Assembly: GCA_021372185.1 (NCBI GenBank)
Contig: JAJFUY010000347.1
Location: 1-15,609, forward strand
Length of the DNA: 15,609 bases
From: Chlamydiales bacterium
Lineage (GTDB): Bacteria; Chlamydiota; Chlamydiia; Chlamydiales; FEN-1388
Reading direction: 5' to 3'
This document shows positions 7,202-14,060 of this stretch, in pieces. A program made the position numbers and the translations under genes. Within the stretch, counting starts at the first letter, position 1. The number at the start of each line of letters is the position of its first letter. Under the pieces are notes generated by a model. It had not been told where the DNA came from, made no database searches, and saw only the letters and a program-made list of their open reading frames with translations.

Positions 7202-7230
7202 ATTATATGTCAAAGGAGGGTTTTTGTCAA
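7202..7230 (-). promoter_or_regulatory. Perfect-consensus sigma70 promoter
   Basis: Read on the reverse strand, TTGACA (7225-7230), exactly 17 bases, and TATAAT (7202-7207) match both hexamers fully. The start of transcription would be near 7195, with a leader of about 18 bases holding the AGAGGT site. A second TTGACA (7208-7213) directly abuts the -10 box. Confidence 0.85.
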
Positions 7231-7249
7231 TTTTGTTTCGACAAACAAC

Positions 7250-7420
7250 TTATTCGCGTGAAAGAGATTGGGGGTTTAGTGTGTCGACTGAGCCTACTAA
7301 TTCTCTTAGGGCGTCTAGGCCTGTTTTTAAGTTTTGCATGAGAGGGGCTTGACGAGGTTCGTCCTGTGGGCCTTTTGCTACAGAGCTTTTCTTTTTTGCA
7401 ATAGATTCAATAGAAGCTAG
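7250..7420 (-). pseudogene. 56-codon open tail out of frame with the upstream 748-residue gene
   Basis: Immediately overlapping the TAG stop of the 748-residue gene, the frame one base behind stays open for 56 codons to a TAA at 7250. The translation is protein-like (SIAKKKSSVAKGP... then MQNLKTGLDALRELVGSVDT, an amphipathic helix). It has no upstream start codon or ribosome binding site; the first ATG is at 7339, giving only 29 residues without a Shine-Dalgarno. A one-base insertion near 7421 would fuse it to the upstream protein as a C-terminal extension. It may therefore be a natural frameshift, an assembly error, or a chance open frame. Confidence 0.4.
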
Positions 7421-9663
7421 TAATCATAACACTTTGGGTAGAATTTGGAATATTTTTCTTCTAGTTTGTCAGGGTCCCATAAAGGGGCGTTCGCTTCGAT
7501 TGTGAAGGGGTGTCTGTATTTTTCAGTTGTGTTGATAATGTTTTGTAGCTCGTGTTCGTGGGCAATAGGTACTTTTGCTACTTGAAGCTGCTGAAAAATT
7601 TTTTGCAATTCAAGCATTGGGTTAGAGCAGGTGTTTTCTTGCATGCTGATGTTAATAACTAAAAGGTCAGTCAATCGTTGCCCAAGACAGAGAGGCTTTA
7701 GGTGAAGATAGACTAAAGATTCTAAAGGGAATAGGTAGTTTCCAATAATTCTTTGCATCTTTAAAGCATCATAAAGTACCAATGCATCAGCTAGAAGTGG
7801 ATACATGGCGCAAGTTACTGATCTAAGGGTTGGCCGAAACCAGGGCTCTAACAGGGATTTTATTGGTTCTATATCATCGTTTGGGGCAAGGGCTTGAAGG
7901 GCTAGATTTACTTTGTGCTTGATAGATGAGGGAATTGGAAGATCTTTTGCATGATTGATTATTTTAAAAAGTGCCCTCCATGAGGCGGCATCATGATTAG
8001 ACTTAAATTCCTTACAGATACGTAGATACTCTAACCGAGTAACTAGCCGAGTCTTTATCATTTCATACGCATAGAATGTAGTTCGTGGAGTTAACGATTG
8101 AATGATACTTTTTTTAGAAATTTCTAATTCTGCTACCCTTTCAGGTGTTAAAATGGCAGAAAATTCAGTGTTTTTTTCTAGCTCTTCGCAAAGTGTATCA
8201 AGAGGGATTTTATGCCATTTGGGATAACAATGAAATCTGCCTGATTCTAGTTTTTCTAAAACGTCAAGGCAGATGTCTTTTATTTTTTGGGCAGGTGCTG
8301 TGCCCAAAACATCATGAAGTTTTTTGTAAAATAAATGAGGTTTTTTGTAGAGCCAAGAAGAAATGTCTTGTATTGCATGAATATTCATTAAAGCGTCAAT
8401 AAGCTTGTCAGATAGTGGATCATGCGCTGACTTCATGGTAACAACGCAGGACTGAAGTGGTATTAAGTGAAGTTTAGAATATTTTTTAAGGTTCTTGCCC
8501 GTGTTTGCAATCATTGACACAACATGGTTTGAAGAGGCGAGGGATAGTTCGTTATCAAAAAAAACCACTTCCCATGGGAGCTCTTGTGCGAAAGCATACA
8601 TGGCACTGCAGGTTACTGAGACATATTCTTTGTCGGTGAGCATGCGGTGAAGGTGCGTGCAAAAATCTATTCTTTGTTTTTGAGTCATTGATTGAAATTC
8701 AATATAGCCAGGGTGTGATTTTGCAATGCGAACACCAAAATTTGCTCTATGATGATCAAGTGGTTGCAGGGCCAGCATGGCATGCAGGCTTTTTTGGGCT
8801 TCAAAGTCGAGCTTTCGTATGATGTGTTCTTGTAGTGCGGGGATATGACTTATATCAAAAAATGTGACAAAGCCTTCATAGTTTGATACGGAAATTTTTT
8901 TATTTTCTATACCAGGAAAGAGCGTCTTTAAAATCAGCGGCTCGTCAGCTTCAGCTGGTTTCCATGCGGGAATGCATGCATCACTTAAAGAAATGCCCAT
9001 AAGTTTTTCGGTCAACGCTTCAATATCTTGGTTATGTGCAGGACGTGCACGCACGACAACGCCAATTTCTGGCAAAATGACAGCTTTATCTTTTGTGAGG
9101 GGACTAGTAGTACTTGCTACGACCTGGGCCCAGTTTTGTTTAAGACTTTGAACGCTTTGGAAGGCGCGAGCTTTTTGGCTGCATTGTAAGGCAATAGGCT
9201 TAAAAGAGCGCGTACATGGATTTTGAACAAGACGTGAAGCGGTTTCAATTCTCAAGAAAGGGAGTTCTAGCTCACGAATTAAGATCTTTACCTTATTTTT
9301 TAAGGCGCAGTCCGGCAAGCGATCTACTCTTTTAGCTAAAGCTTTATGCCACAGTGTAAGAGTGTGTGCATCGGTATTAGGCTGTAGCGGAGAAACAGAA
9401 AAGACAGCCACCTGGCAGCAGGCCTTGATTAGGGACGAACGCACCTTTTTGTCTTCTTGCTCACCAATTAACCAAATATTTTTGTTAAATAATTGGATGG
9501 AGGCATTTTGCATAGAAGTAAGCATCTGCTGAGATAGAGCCTTGCGAAAAAAACGAGATAGACTGTCCCATCTAAAAAGCCTATTTTCAGGAAATGTCTT
9601 TTCAATATGAGTATTGATATTTGTAAAAACAGTATTTAATAATGAGGGATGGATATTATTCAT
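7417..9663 (-). CDS. Large protein of unknown family, 748 residues
   Basis: I do not recognise a domain. The protein is predicted to be largely helical and soluble, with no signal peptide or transmembrane segment. It has a basic N-terminal half and scattered Cys residues but no metal motif I can name. The frame could begin at a TTG at 9684, but the ATG at 9663 (MNNIHPSLLNTV) is preferred, since neither has a strong ribosome binding site and TATAGT (9687-9692) just upstream of the TTG resembles a -10 box. The gene is divergent from the acetyltransferase at 9792. Its stop codon lies in an open frame continuing to 7250, so its C-terminus may be truncated. It could be a lineage-specific effector or structural protein, but that is a guess. 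Confidence 0.75.
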   Translation of the reverse strand: MNNIHPSLLNTVFTNINTHIEKTFPENRLFRWDSLSRFFRKALSQQMLTSMQNASIQLFNKNIWLIGEQEDKKVRSSLIKACCQVAVFSVSPLQPNTDAHTLTLWHKALAKRVDRLPDCALKNKVKILIRELELPFLRIETASRLVQNPCTRSFKPIALQCSQKARAFQSVQSLKQNWAQVVASTTSPLTKDKAVILPEIGVVVRARPAHNQDIEALTEKLMGISLSDACIPAWKPAEADEPLILKTLFPGIENKKISVSNYEGFVTFFDISHIPALQEHIIRKLDFEAQKSLHAMLALQPLDHHRANFGVRIAKSHPGYIEFQSMTQKQRIDFCTHLHRMLTDKEYVSVTCSAMYAFAQELPWEVVFFDNELSLASSNHVVSMIANTGKNLKKYSKLHLIPLQSCVVTMKSAHDPLSDKLIDALMNIHAIQDISSWLYKKPHLFYKKLHDVLGTAPAQKIKDICLDVLEKLESGRFHCYPKWHKIPLDTLCEELEKNTEFSAILTPERVAELEISKKSIIQSLTPRTTFYAYEMIKTRLVTRLEYLRICKEFKSNHDAASWRALFKIINHAKDLPIPSSIKHKVNLALQALAPNDDIEPIKSLLEPWFRPTLRSVTCAMYPLLADALVLYDALKMQRIIGNYLFPLESLVYLHLKPLCLGQRLTDLLVINISMQENTCSNPMLELQKIFQQLQVAKVPIAHEHELQNIINTTEKYRHPFTIEANAPLWDPDKLEEKYSKFYPKCYDY

Positions 9664-9791
9664 GAATTTTTCGTAATTAGGCAAAAACTATATATGAACA
9701 AATCATTTACGAAAATAAAAAGAGATAGATCGACCTGGCTCGAATTTTTTTATGGGTTTTTTTGGGGTGAGGGGGTATTGTTGTTGGTATT

Positions 9792-10358
9792 ATGATATAC
9801 ATTACAACAGAGCGGTTGCTTTTGCGCCAATGGCGTCAAAGTGATTTAGAGCCATTTGCCAAGCTGAATGCAGATCCGAGAGTTCGGGAGTTTTTTCCTT
9901 CTGTGCAAACGCGGGAGCAAAGCGATAATTCTGCTAAAATACTTTTAGAGAATATTGCAAAATATGGCTATGGGCTTTGGGCGGTTTCGCTTAAAGACAC
10001 CGATGAGTTTATTGGCTTTATTGGTATACAAGATATACCATTTGAGAGCCATTTTACGCCCGCGGTTGAAATTGGCTGGAGGCTGTCTCATGAATATTGG
10101 GGTAAGGGGTATGCAACGGAAGGTGCGAAGGCTGTTTTAGAGTATGCCTTTAACGAACTTCATATGCCTGAAATTGTTGCACTGACATCTATTCACAACA
10201 AACCTTCACAAAATGTTATGCAGAAAATTGGCATGCACCATGATCCCAAAGATGACTTTGACCATCCTCGTGTAGAAGATGGCCATTGGCTAAAGAGGCA
10301 TGTGCTTTACAGAATGTCCTGTGATGAGTGGAAAAAACCTCATAGCGCGTCGAATTGA
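9792..10358 (+). CDS. GNAT acetyltransferase, RimJ/RimL type
   Basis: The 188-residue protein transfers acetyl from acetyl-CoA to an amine, as in the PF13302 (RimJ/RimL/ribosomal-protein N-acetyltransferase) group. It begins TTERLLLRQWRQSDLEPFAKL (residues 5-25), has VEIGWRLSHEYWGKGYATEGAKAVLEYAF (92-120) with the acetyl-CoA pyrophosphate-binding motif WGKGYATE, and N136KPSQNVMQKIGM, the usual conserved Asn region. The substrate cannot be told from sequence; ribosomal protein N-termini, small amines or antibiotics are all possible. The ATG fits the family N-terminus, but the leader is G/T-rich and the nearest GAGGGGG lies about 17 bases upstream, too far for a normal site. Its 3' end overlaps the convergent epmC by 19 bases. 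Confidence 0.92.
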   Translation: MIYITTERLLLRQWRQSDLEPFAKLNADPRVREFFPSVQTREQSDNSAKILLENIAKYGYGLWAVSLKDTDEFIGFIGIQDIPFESHFTPAVEIGWRLSHEYWGKGYATEGAKAVLEYAFNELHMPEIVALTSIHNKPSQNVMQKIGMHHDPKDDFDHPRVEDGHWLKRHVLYRMSCDEWKKPHSASN

Positions 10359-10873
10359 AAATCTTCAAATTCCAATAAGGGCTTAGAGTTATAAAATGTG
10401 CAGAGGGCATCACGGAATGTTTTTGCGCGGGAGGGTAGGCCTTTTTCGCAGTATACTTTTACTTGGTTGTACACTGCTTGTTTAAAGCTGAGCGTGTCAT
10501 TGGGGCTGCCGTTGAGGTTGTCAATGCTTACAAAAAAGGGGCTTTTTGCGGCCTTTGATAATATCCATTCCATGGCCTGCGGTTTTACCTCTACACTTTG
10601 AAAGAGTGCTTGCTGTTCGCTTGTGCGGCCATCAGGCTCGTACCAATAGCCAAAATCTTCTAATTTTCTCCGCTCAGGGCCCGCTATAAGCCAGTGAGAA
10701 CATTCGTGAAGGGCGCTTGCAAAGTAGCCATGGGCAAAGATCAGTATATTATGAGGCTGGTTTGGGCCTTCTGGCAGGTATAACGGCTCATCAGCACCTT
10801 TTACAAGCTGGGTGTTGTATTTGGCAAAAAAACAGTCGTGAAAAATGGCTATTAAATCCTGGTACTGATGCAT
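10340..10873 (-). CDS. epmC: Elongation factor P hydroxylase EpmC (YfcM)
   Basis: EpmC hydroxylates the beta-lysyl-modified lysine of elongation factor P after EpmB and EpmA have acted; EF-P relieves ribosome stalling at polyproline. The 177-residue protein follows E. coli YfcM closely as I recall it: FNTRLIKG-like TQLVKGADEPLYLP (21-34), IFAHGYFASALHECSHW (45-61) with the H56-E57-x-x-H60 metal motif, DFGYWYEPDGR (73-83) and EVKPQAMEW (95-103). It has full family length (PF04315). The start at 10873 has GAGG 7 bases upstream. No EF-P, epmA or epmB gene is in the window. The promoter at 10896-10925 is arranged back to back with that of the His-rich gene. Confidence 0.93.
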   Translation of the reverse strand: MHQYQDLIAIFHDCFFAKYNTQLVKGADEPLYLPEGPNQPHNILIFAHGYFASALHECSHWLIAGPERRKLEDFGYWYEPDGRTSEQQALFQSVEVKPQAMEWILSKAAKSPFFVSIDNLNGSPNDTLSFKQAVYNQVKVYCEKGLPSRAKTFRDALCTFYNSKPLLEFEDFQFDAL

Positions 10874-10895
10874 CTTTATCCTCAGGTAGGCTGAG

Positions 10896-10925
10896 AGTAT
10901 AGATACTTCATATTTTATAACACAA
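10896..10925 (-). promoter_or_regulatory. Probable promoter of epmC
   Basis: On the reverse strand TTGTGT (10920-10925), an 18-base spacer and TATACT (10896-10901) lie about 22 bases before the ATG at 10873. The -35 hexamer is one base away from the -35 of the oppositely oriented promoter at 10927. Confidence 0.5.
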
Positions 10926-10926
10926 T

Positions 10927-10955
10927 TTGAATTAATATCTATATGGTTATATAAT
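10927..10955 (+). promoter_or_regulatory. Strong sigma70 promoter of the His-rich protein gene
   Basis: TTGAAT (10927-10932, 4 of 6), 17 bases and a perfect TATAAT (10950-10955) precede the ATG at 10980. Transcription would start near 10962, leaving an 18-base leader that contains GGAGGG (10971-10976). Confidence 0.7.
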
Positions 10956-10979
10956 TAAGGGGTGGAGCAAGGAGGGCTT

Positions 10980-11225
10980 ATGAATACAATAAAAAATCGT
11001 TGGCTTATGATAATAGGTCTTTTTGTAGCCGTTGTAGTAAATCCTCTCTATATGAGCGGACTTGCAGCTAATCAATGCCCTATTACCTTGGTAGGTCATG
11101 GTCACCATGGTCATCATGGCCACCACGGTGATCGTCATGGCGGCTGGGGTGAGAGCGGCCATGGCCATGGACATCATGAAGGCGGCGGACATCATGGTGG
11201 ACACGGAGGTGGACACCACCATTAG
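10980..11225 (+). CDS. Secreted His/Gly-rich protein, probable metal binder
   Basis: The 81-residue protein has a signal sequence or anchor (basic MNTIKNR, then WLMIIGLFVAVVVNPLYMSGLAA) and a mature part made almost only of His and Gly, with 18 His in the last 43 residues as GHGHH, GHHGHHGHH and terminal HHH units. Such sequences bind Ni, Zn, Cu or Co, so a role in periplasmic metal storage or buffering is inferred; no known family is recognised. The ATG at 10980 is chosen over an in-frame GTG at 10962 because GGAGGG sits 3 bases before it. It lies first in a unit with the GH3-like gene 53 bases downstream, from which it may be separated by a terminator-like hairpin. The His repeats are also low-complexity DNA (CATCATGG-type units) prone to length change. 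Confidence 0.82.
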   Translation: MNTIKNRWLMIIGLFVAVVVNPLYMSGLAANQCPITLVGHGHHGHHGHHGDRHGGWGESGHGHGHHEGGGHHGGHGGGHHH

Positions 11226-11249
11226 AATTGACATCATATGAGTTAAAGG

Positions 11250-11301
11250 CTCAAAATTTGCCAAAAATGAGGAATTATATGGCAAATTTTGGGTTTTTTT
11301 T
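11250..11301 (+). terminator. Terminator-like hairpin covering the GH3 gene start (possible attenuator)
   Basis: CTCAAAATTTGCCA (11250-11263) pairs with TGGCAAATTTTGGG (11280-11293) over 14 pairs with a single G-T, followed by eight T (11294-11301). The 16-base loop (11264-11279) holds the GAGGAA ribosome binding site and the A of the ATG at 11279. As RNA it would be both an intrinsic terminator for the His-rich gene and a cover for the start codon of the next gene. Confidence 0.65.
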
Positions 11302-12883
11302 GTGTTTTTGCCTGCTTTTGGGCAATTTGCAAGCCGAAATGAGTTTAGACGAAAAAATTGGCCAGCTTTTCATGCTTCCAGGCTATCTAGATGCTGATTT
11401 TGCCACAAAAGAAGAGGGTCAGGAGGCCGCAAATCTACAAAAGTATGTCACAGAGTATGGTATAGGTGGGGTATGCTTTGTAGGCCCAAGTAACTCGAGT
11501 AGGCAAGTAACCTACATAAATACCCTGCAACAAAGTGCCAAATATCCTCTCTTAATAGCGCAGGATTTTGAATGGGGATTATCGATGCGCATGAAGGATG
11601 GCATGCGATTTCCCAAGAATAGCACACTAGGAGCCTGTTCTGACACAAGCCTTATTTATGCCATGGGTAAAGAAATAGGTCGCCAGGCAAAGCTTGTGGG
11701 CGTGCACATGAACTTAAGCCCTGTTCTAGATGTAAATACAGAACCAGATAATTTAGTAATAAACGTGCGCTCATTTGGGGCAACAAAAGAGATTGTAGCC
11801 ACACACGGGGTTGCGATAATTCAGGGCCTACAGGATGCGGGTATTATGGCCTCAGCCAAGCACTTTCCGGGCTTAGGAGACATTGTGATCGACCCTCATC
11901 TTGGTTTACCAAAGGTTACACATGATGTAGATCGTTTAGAGACAGTAGAGTTTTACCCCTTCAGACAAGCAATTAAAGCCAATGTATTGTCTATCCAGAC
12001 AGACCATGTGTTAGTCCCTGCAATAGAAAACGTACCTTCAAGCTTATCGCCAAAGATTGTGCAAGGCATACTTAAAGACAAAATGGGCTTTAAGGGGCTT
12101 GTCATAAGTGGCGCCCTTCGCATGAAAGCCCTTGTAGACTCTATTGACCAAGAAGAGATAGCTGTGAGGGCGTTTTTGGCAGGCAGCGATATGCTCTTGA
12201 TGCCATATGATTTTCCCCGAGCGCATGCTGCCATCAAACGTGCGGTACTTGACGGCGTGATAGCGCTAGAAGATATTGATGCGCGGGTGGAAAAGATTCT
12301 AAAGCTAAAAGAGCAGTTCTGTAAAAGACAAGAGCTTATGGTTCCAAAGTATGAAGAGCTCCATACGCAAGATGCTGCAATGCTCAAGCAAAAAATCTAT
12401 GAGTCATGTGTATCAGTTGTGCGCAATAATGGCCTATTGCCTTTAGAGAAAAGTGATTCAATATGCTACCTACAAATAGGTGAGGGGCCGGTAGGGTTTT
12501 ATGAGGCATTAAAATGCCAGATAAAAGAGGCTATTTTTATACCAATGGCCGCGTGTGATGAAAAGGTGGTGATGAGTGCGTTAGAAAGACACTCAAAAGT
12601 AGTTGTGGCAGTATACCCATTAGATCCACGGCGCATCGCGCAAATACGCTTGTTGGAAGGGGCAAAACAGGATGAAGAACTTAAGCAATTTACTGTCCAT
12701 GGTATTCCTGCAGGTGTTGTGAAATTGGTTCGGGGATTGAGGGAACAAGAGAAGAAGTGTGTGGTGTGCTACTTTGGTAACCCCTTTGGTATGCATTTCT
12801 TTGATCATTTTTCAACGTTCGTGATGGGTTTTGAAGATGATGCTGTGGCTCAAGAGGCTGTGTTAAAGGCTATTATGGGATAA
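11279..12883 (+). CDS. GH3 beta-N-acetylhexosaminidase-like protein (NagZ/YbbD type), nucleophile missing
   Basis: The 534-residue protein has the two-domain layout of Bacillus YbbD/NagZ: a signal peptide (1-19, ending GNLQA), a GH3 barrel with KIGQLFML (26-33), DNLVINVRSFG (157-167), SAKHFPGLGD (192-201) and the acid/base dyad D205-P-H207, then a C-terminal domain from about residue 370. Family enzymes release terminal GlcNAc from peptidoglycan fragments. Where YbbD has VTDALNMKA with the nucleophile Asp, this protein has VISGALRMKA, with Gly at 278 (codon GGC at about 12110). The GHGD of the substrate loop is GLGD. It may therefore be a non-catalytic glycan binder. The start at 11279 has GAGG 6 bases upstream and gives an intact signal peptide; upstream in-frame starts (TTG 11228, ATG 11267) do not. 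Confidence 0.9.
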   Translation: MANFGFFLCFCLLLGNLQAEMSLDEKIGQLFMLPGYLDADFATKEEGQEAANLQKYVTEYGIGGVCFVGPSNSSRQVTYINTLQQSAKYPLLIAQDFEWGLSMRMKDGMRFPKNSTLGACSDTSLIYAMGKEIGRQAKLVGVHMNLSPVLDVNTEPDNLVINVRSFGATKEIVATHGVAIIQGLQDAGIMASAKHFPGLGDIVIDPHLGLPKVTHDVDRLETVEFYPFRQAIKANVLSIQTDHVLVPAIENVPSSLSPKIVQGILKDKMGFKGLVISGALRMKALVDSIDQEEIAVRAFLAGSDMLLMPYDFPRAHAAIKRAVLDGVIALEDIDARVEKILKLKEQFCKRQELMVPKYEELHTQDAAMLKQKIYESCVSVVRNNGLLPLEKSDSICYLQIGEGPVGFYEALKCQIKEAIFIPMAACDEKVVMSALERHSKVVVAVYPLDPRRIAQIRLLEGAKQDEELKQFTVHGIPAGVVKLVRGLREQEKKCVVCYFGNPFGMHFFDHFSTFVMGFEDDAVAQEAVLKAIMG

Positions 12884-13073
12884 GTGTGTGATTTTTTTTA
12901 ACGCAGAGAAACAACAAAAGGCGCAAAGAAATACAAATACAAAAAAATAAAACACAGAGAACACAGATCTGTCTCTCTCTGTGTACTCTGTGATCTCAGT
13001 GTTTAAATTTTTTTGTTTTCTTTGCGTCTTTGCGCCTCTTGTTGTTTCTCTGCGTTAAAAAAATCACACACTT
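12882..13073. repeat. Long palindrome of CGCAGAG/CACAGAG type
   Basis: The outer arms AAGTGTGTGATTTTTT... (from 12882) and its reverse complement (to 13073) match with few differences for about 45 bases, through AACGCAGAGAAACAACAA and GGCGCAAAGA. The right arm has an extra CGCAAAGA unit. The inner part is built of AACACAGAG units around a palindrome ACAGATCTGT (12963-12972). It fills the gap between convergent genes and includes part of the TAA of the GH3 gene. The motif style resembles CGCAGAGACGCAAAG-type repeats I recall from many bacterial genomes. A bidirectional terminator role is likely. Confidence 0.85.
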
Positions 13074-13076
13074 GAA

Positions 13077-13505
13077 TCAGTTAATGTCGATGTCGACTGT
13101 GAAGGGGAGAATCCCGCCACTCATTAAGAAGTTGTTGAGTACGGCGACGAAGGGTTCAGGGTCTTTCTTTGCCGCGCATAGCTGCTTTCTTAGGTAGGTT
13201 TTTAGCAGCTTAAATTGGGCTTTTTTGAGCTTTAGGCGTTTGATGAATTTTTTTAGGCATTTTGAGTAGGTGAAGTGGGTGCTGCCGTGATGTCGTTTTG
13301 CTATGAGATAGGCCCTTGGTAGCTTGTAGGCAGGGGAGAGGAGTGCTGCGAGTTCTATTTCGCCTGTTGTTTTGAGCACTTTGGGAACTAAAAGGAAGGT
13401 AAAGCAATTCTGTGGTGTTGTTGTGCTTGTGGTTGTTGGAGTGGTTGCAGCATGAAGAGGCGCAATTATGCATGCAAGTAGCAGTAACAATGTGCAAAGT
13501 TTCAT
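13077..13505 (-). CDS. Small secreted protein, family shared with the gene at 13619
   Basis: The 142-residue protein has a signal peptide (MKLCTLLLLLACIIAPLHA, residues 1-19), a Thr/Pro linker (20-31) and a basic body very rich in Lys (KKFIKRLKLKKAQFKLLKTYLRKQL). It aligns over the whole mature part with the 146-residue protein encoded divergently at 13619: VPK, EI.L.A.L...Y.LP.A, F.YS..L..F...L...KA.F..L..YL..Q...A...P..FV..L..FL, then P..(V/L)D. No known family is recognised. AAGGA lies 7 bases upstream of the ATG. It is far more basic than its paralog, which suggests different partners. The gene ends at the palindrome. Confidence 0.78.
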   Translation of the reverse strand: MKLCTLLLLLACIIAPLHAATTPTTTSTTTPQNCFTFLLVPKVLKTTGEIELAALLSPAYKLPRAYLIAKRHHGSTHFTYSKCLKKFIKRLKLKKAQFKLLKTYLRKQLCAAKKDPEPFVAVLNNFLMSGGILPFTVDIDIN

Positions 13506-13618
13506 TCCAAGTTCCTTTTTTTGTGATCATCCATAACCTATTAAATTTTTGCAAGAGGTCTGTTGACATAAAAACTTATACATAAGTAAGGTGAAAATTA
13601 TTTGTAAGGAAAAAATTT

Positions 13619-14059
13619 ATGATCTACAAGTATGTTGCCCTTATATTGTTCCTTTTTATGGCCCATGTGCACGCTACGCCTGAATTTGCTATTTCCTATT
13701 CATTTCAGGTAGTGCCAAAAAACATACGTCTTAAAAAACATACCACAGAAATTACGCTCGAAGCCTCTCTTGCAAAATCATACAATGTTCCTGACGCCAC
13801 ACTCACAGCCTTTTTTAAGCGTGGTAAGCCCCAATTTGTCTATTCACATGAGCTCCGAGCGTTTATGGATGTACTGGGTGTTACTAAAGCCGACTTTGCG
13901 CCACTGGAGGCCTATTTAGAGGGGCAAATCAAAATTGCTCGCACACAGCCGCAGACCTTTGTTTCGATTTTAGATGGTTTTTTAAAATCAAAGGTGGCCC
14001 CATCATACATACTTGATTTTCAACCAAAGCTTTTAGATTCTTTTAAGGCGGAATTTTAA
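13619..14059 (+). CDS. Small secreted protein, paralog of the gene at 13077
   Basis: The 146-residue protein has a signal peptide (MIYKYVALILFLFMAHVHA, 1-19) and a mature part FQVVPKN...TTEITLEASLAKSYNVPDATLTAFF...FVYSHELRAFMDVLGVTKADFAPLEAYLEGQIKIARTQPQTFVSILDGFL, homologous to the protein on the other strand. Acidic and basic residues are balanced, unlike the Lys-rich paralog, and there is no Thr/Pro linker. AAGGA (13605-13610 region) lies about 8 bases before the ATG. The stop at 14059 is followed after one base by the ATG of the 451-residue gene, so the two are probably one operon. The function is unknown; a periplasmic or surface role is inferred from the signal peptide. Confidence 0.8.
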   Translation: MIYKYVALILFLFMAHVHATPEFAISYSFQVVPKNIRLKKHTTEITLEASLAKSYNVPDATLTAFFKRGKPQFVYSHELRAFMDVLGVTKADFAPLEAYLEGQIKIARTQPQTFVSILDGFLKSKVAPSYILDFQPKLLDSFKAEF

Positions 14060-14060
14060 T

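Noticed and set aside
7226..7250. Short hairpin TTGTTT/AAACAA after the tail of the 748-residue gene as a terminator
   Set aside because: Only 6 bp with no following T-run on the reverse strand.
8145..8402. Forward-strand open frame within the 748-residue gene
   Set aside because: It lies antisense to a long continuous reverse frame, has no convincing start signals and reads as a shadow.
10947..11285. 112-codon reverse frame rich in Met and Thr opposite the His-rich gene
   Set aside because: Its composition is the antisense of GGNCAT-type His/Gly codons; the forward gene has promoter, ribosome binding site and signal peptide.
13210..13569. 119-codon reverse frame overlapping the secreted protein at 13077-13505
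   Set aside because: The other frame has a signal peptide, a ribosome binding site and a paralog on the opposite strand; this frame is a His/Asn/Thr-rich shadow.
13563..13591. Exact TTGACA (13563-13568) upstream of the secreted protein gene at 13619
   Set aside because: No acceptable -10 box lies 16-18 bases further on (GTAAGG or TAAGGT), so no promoter is called, although the box is well placed.
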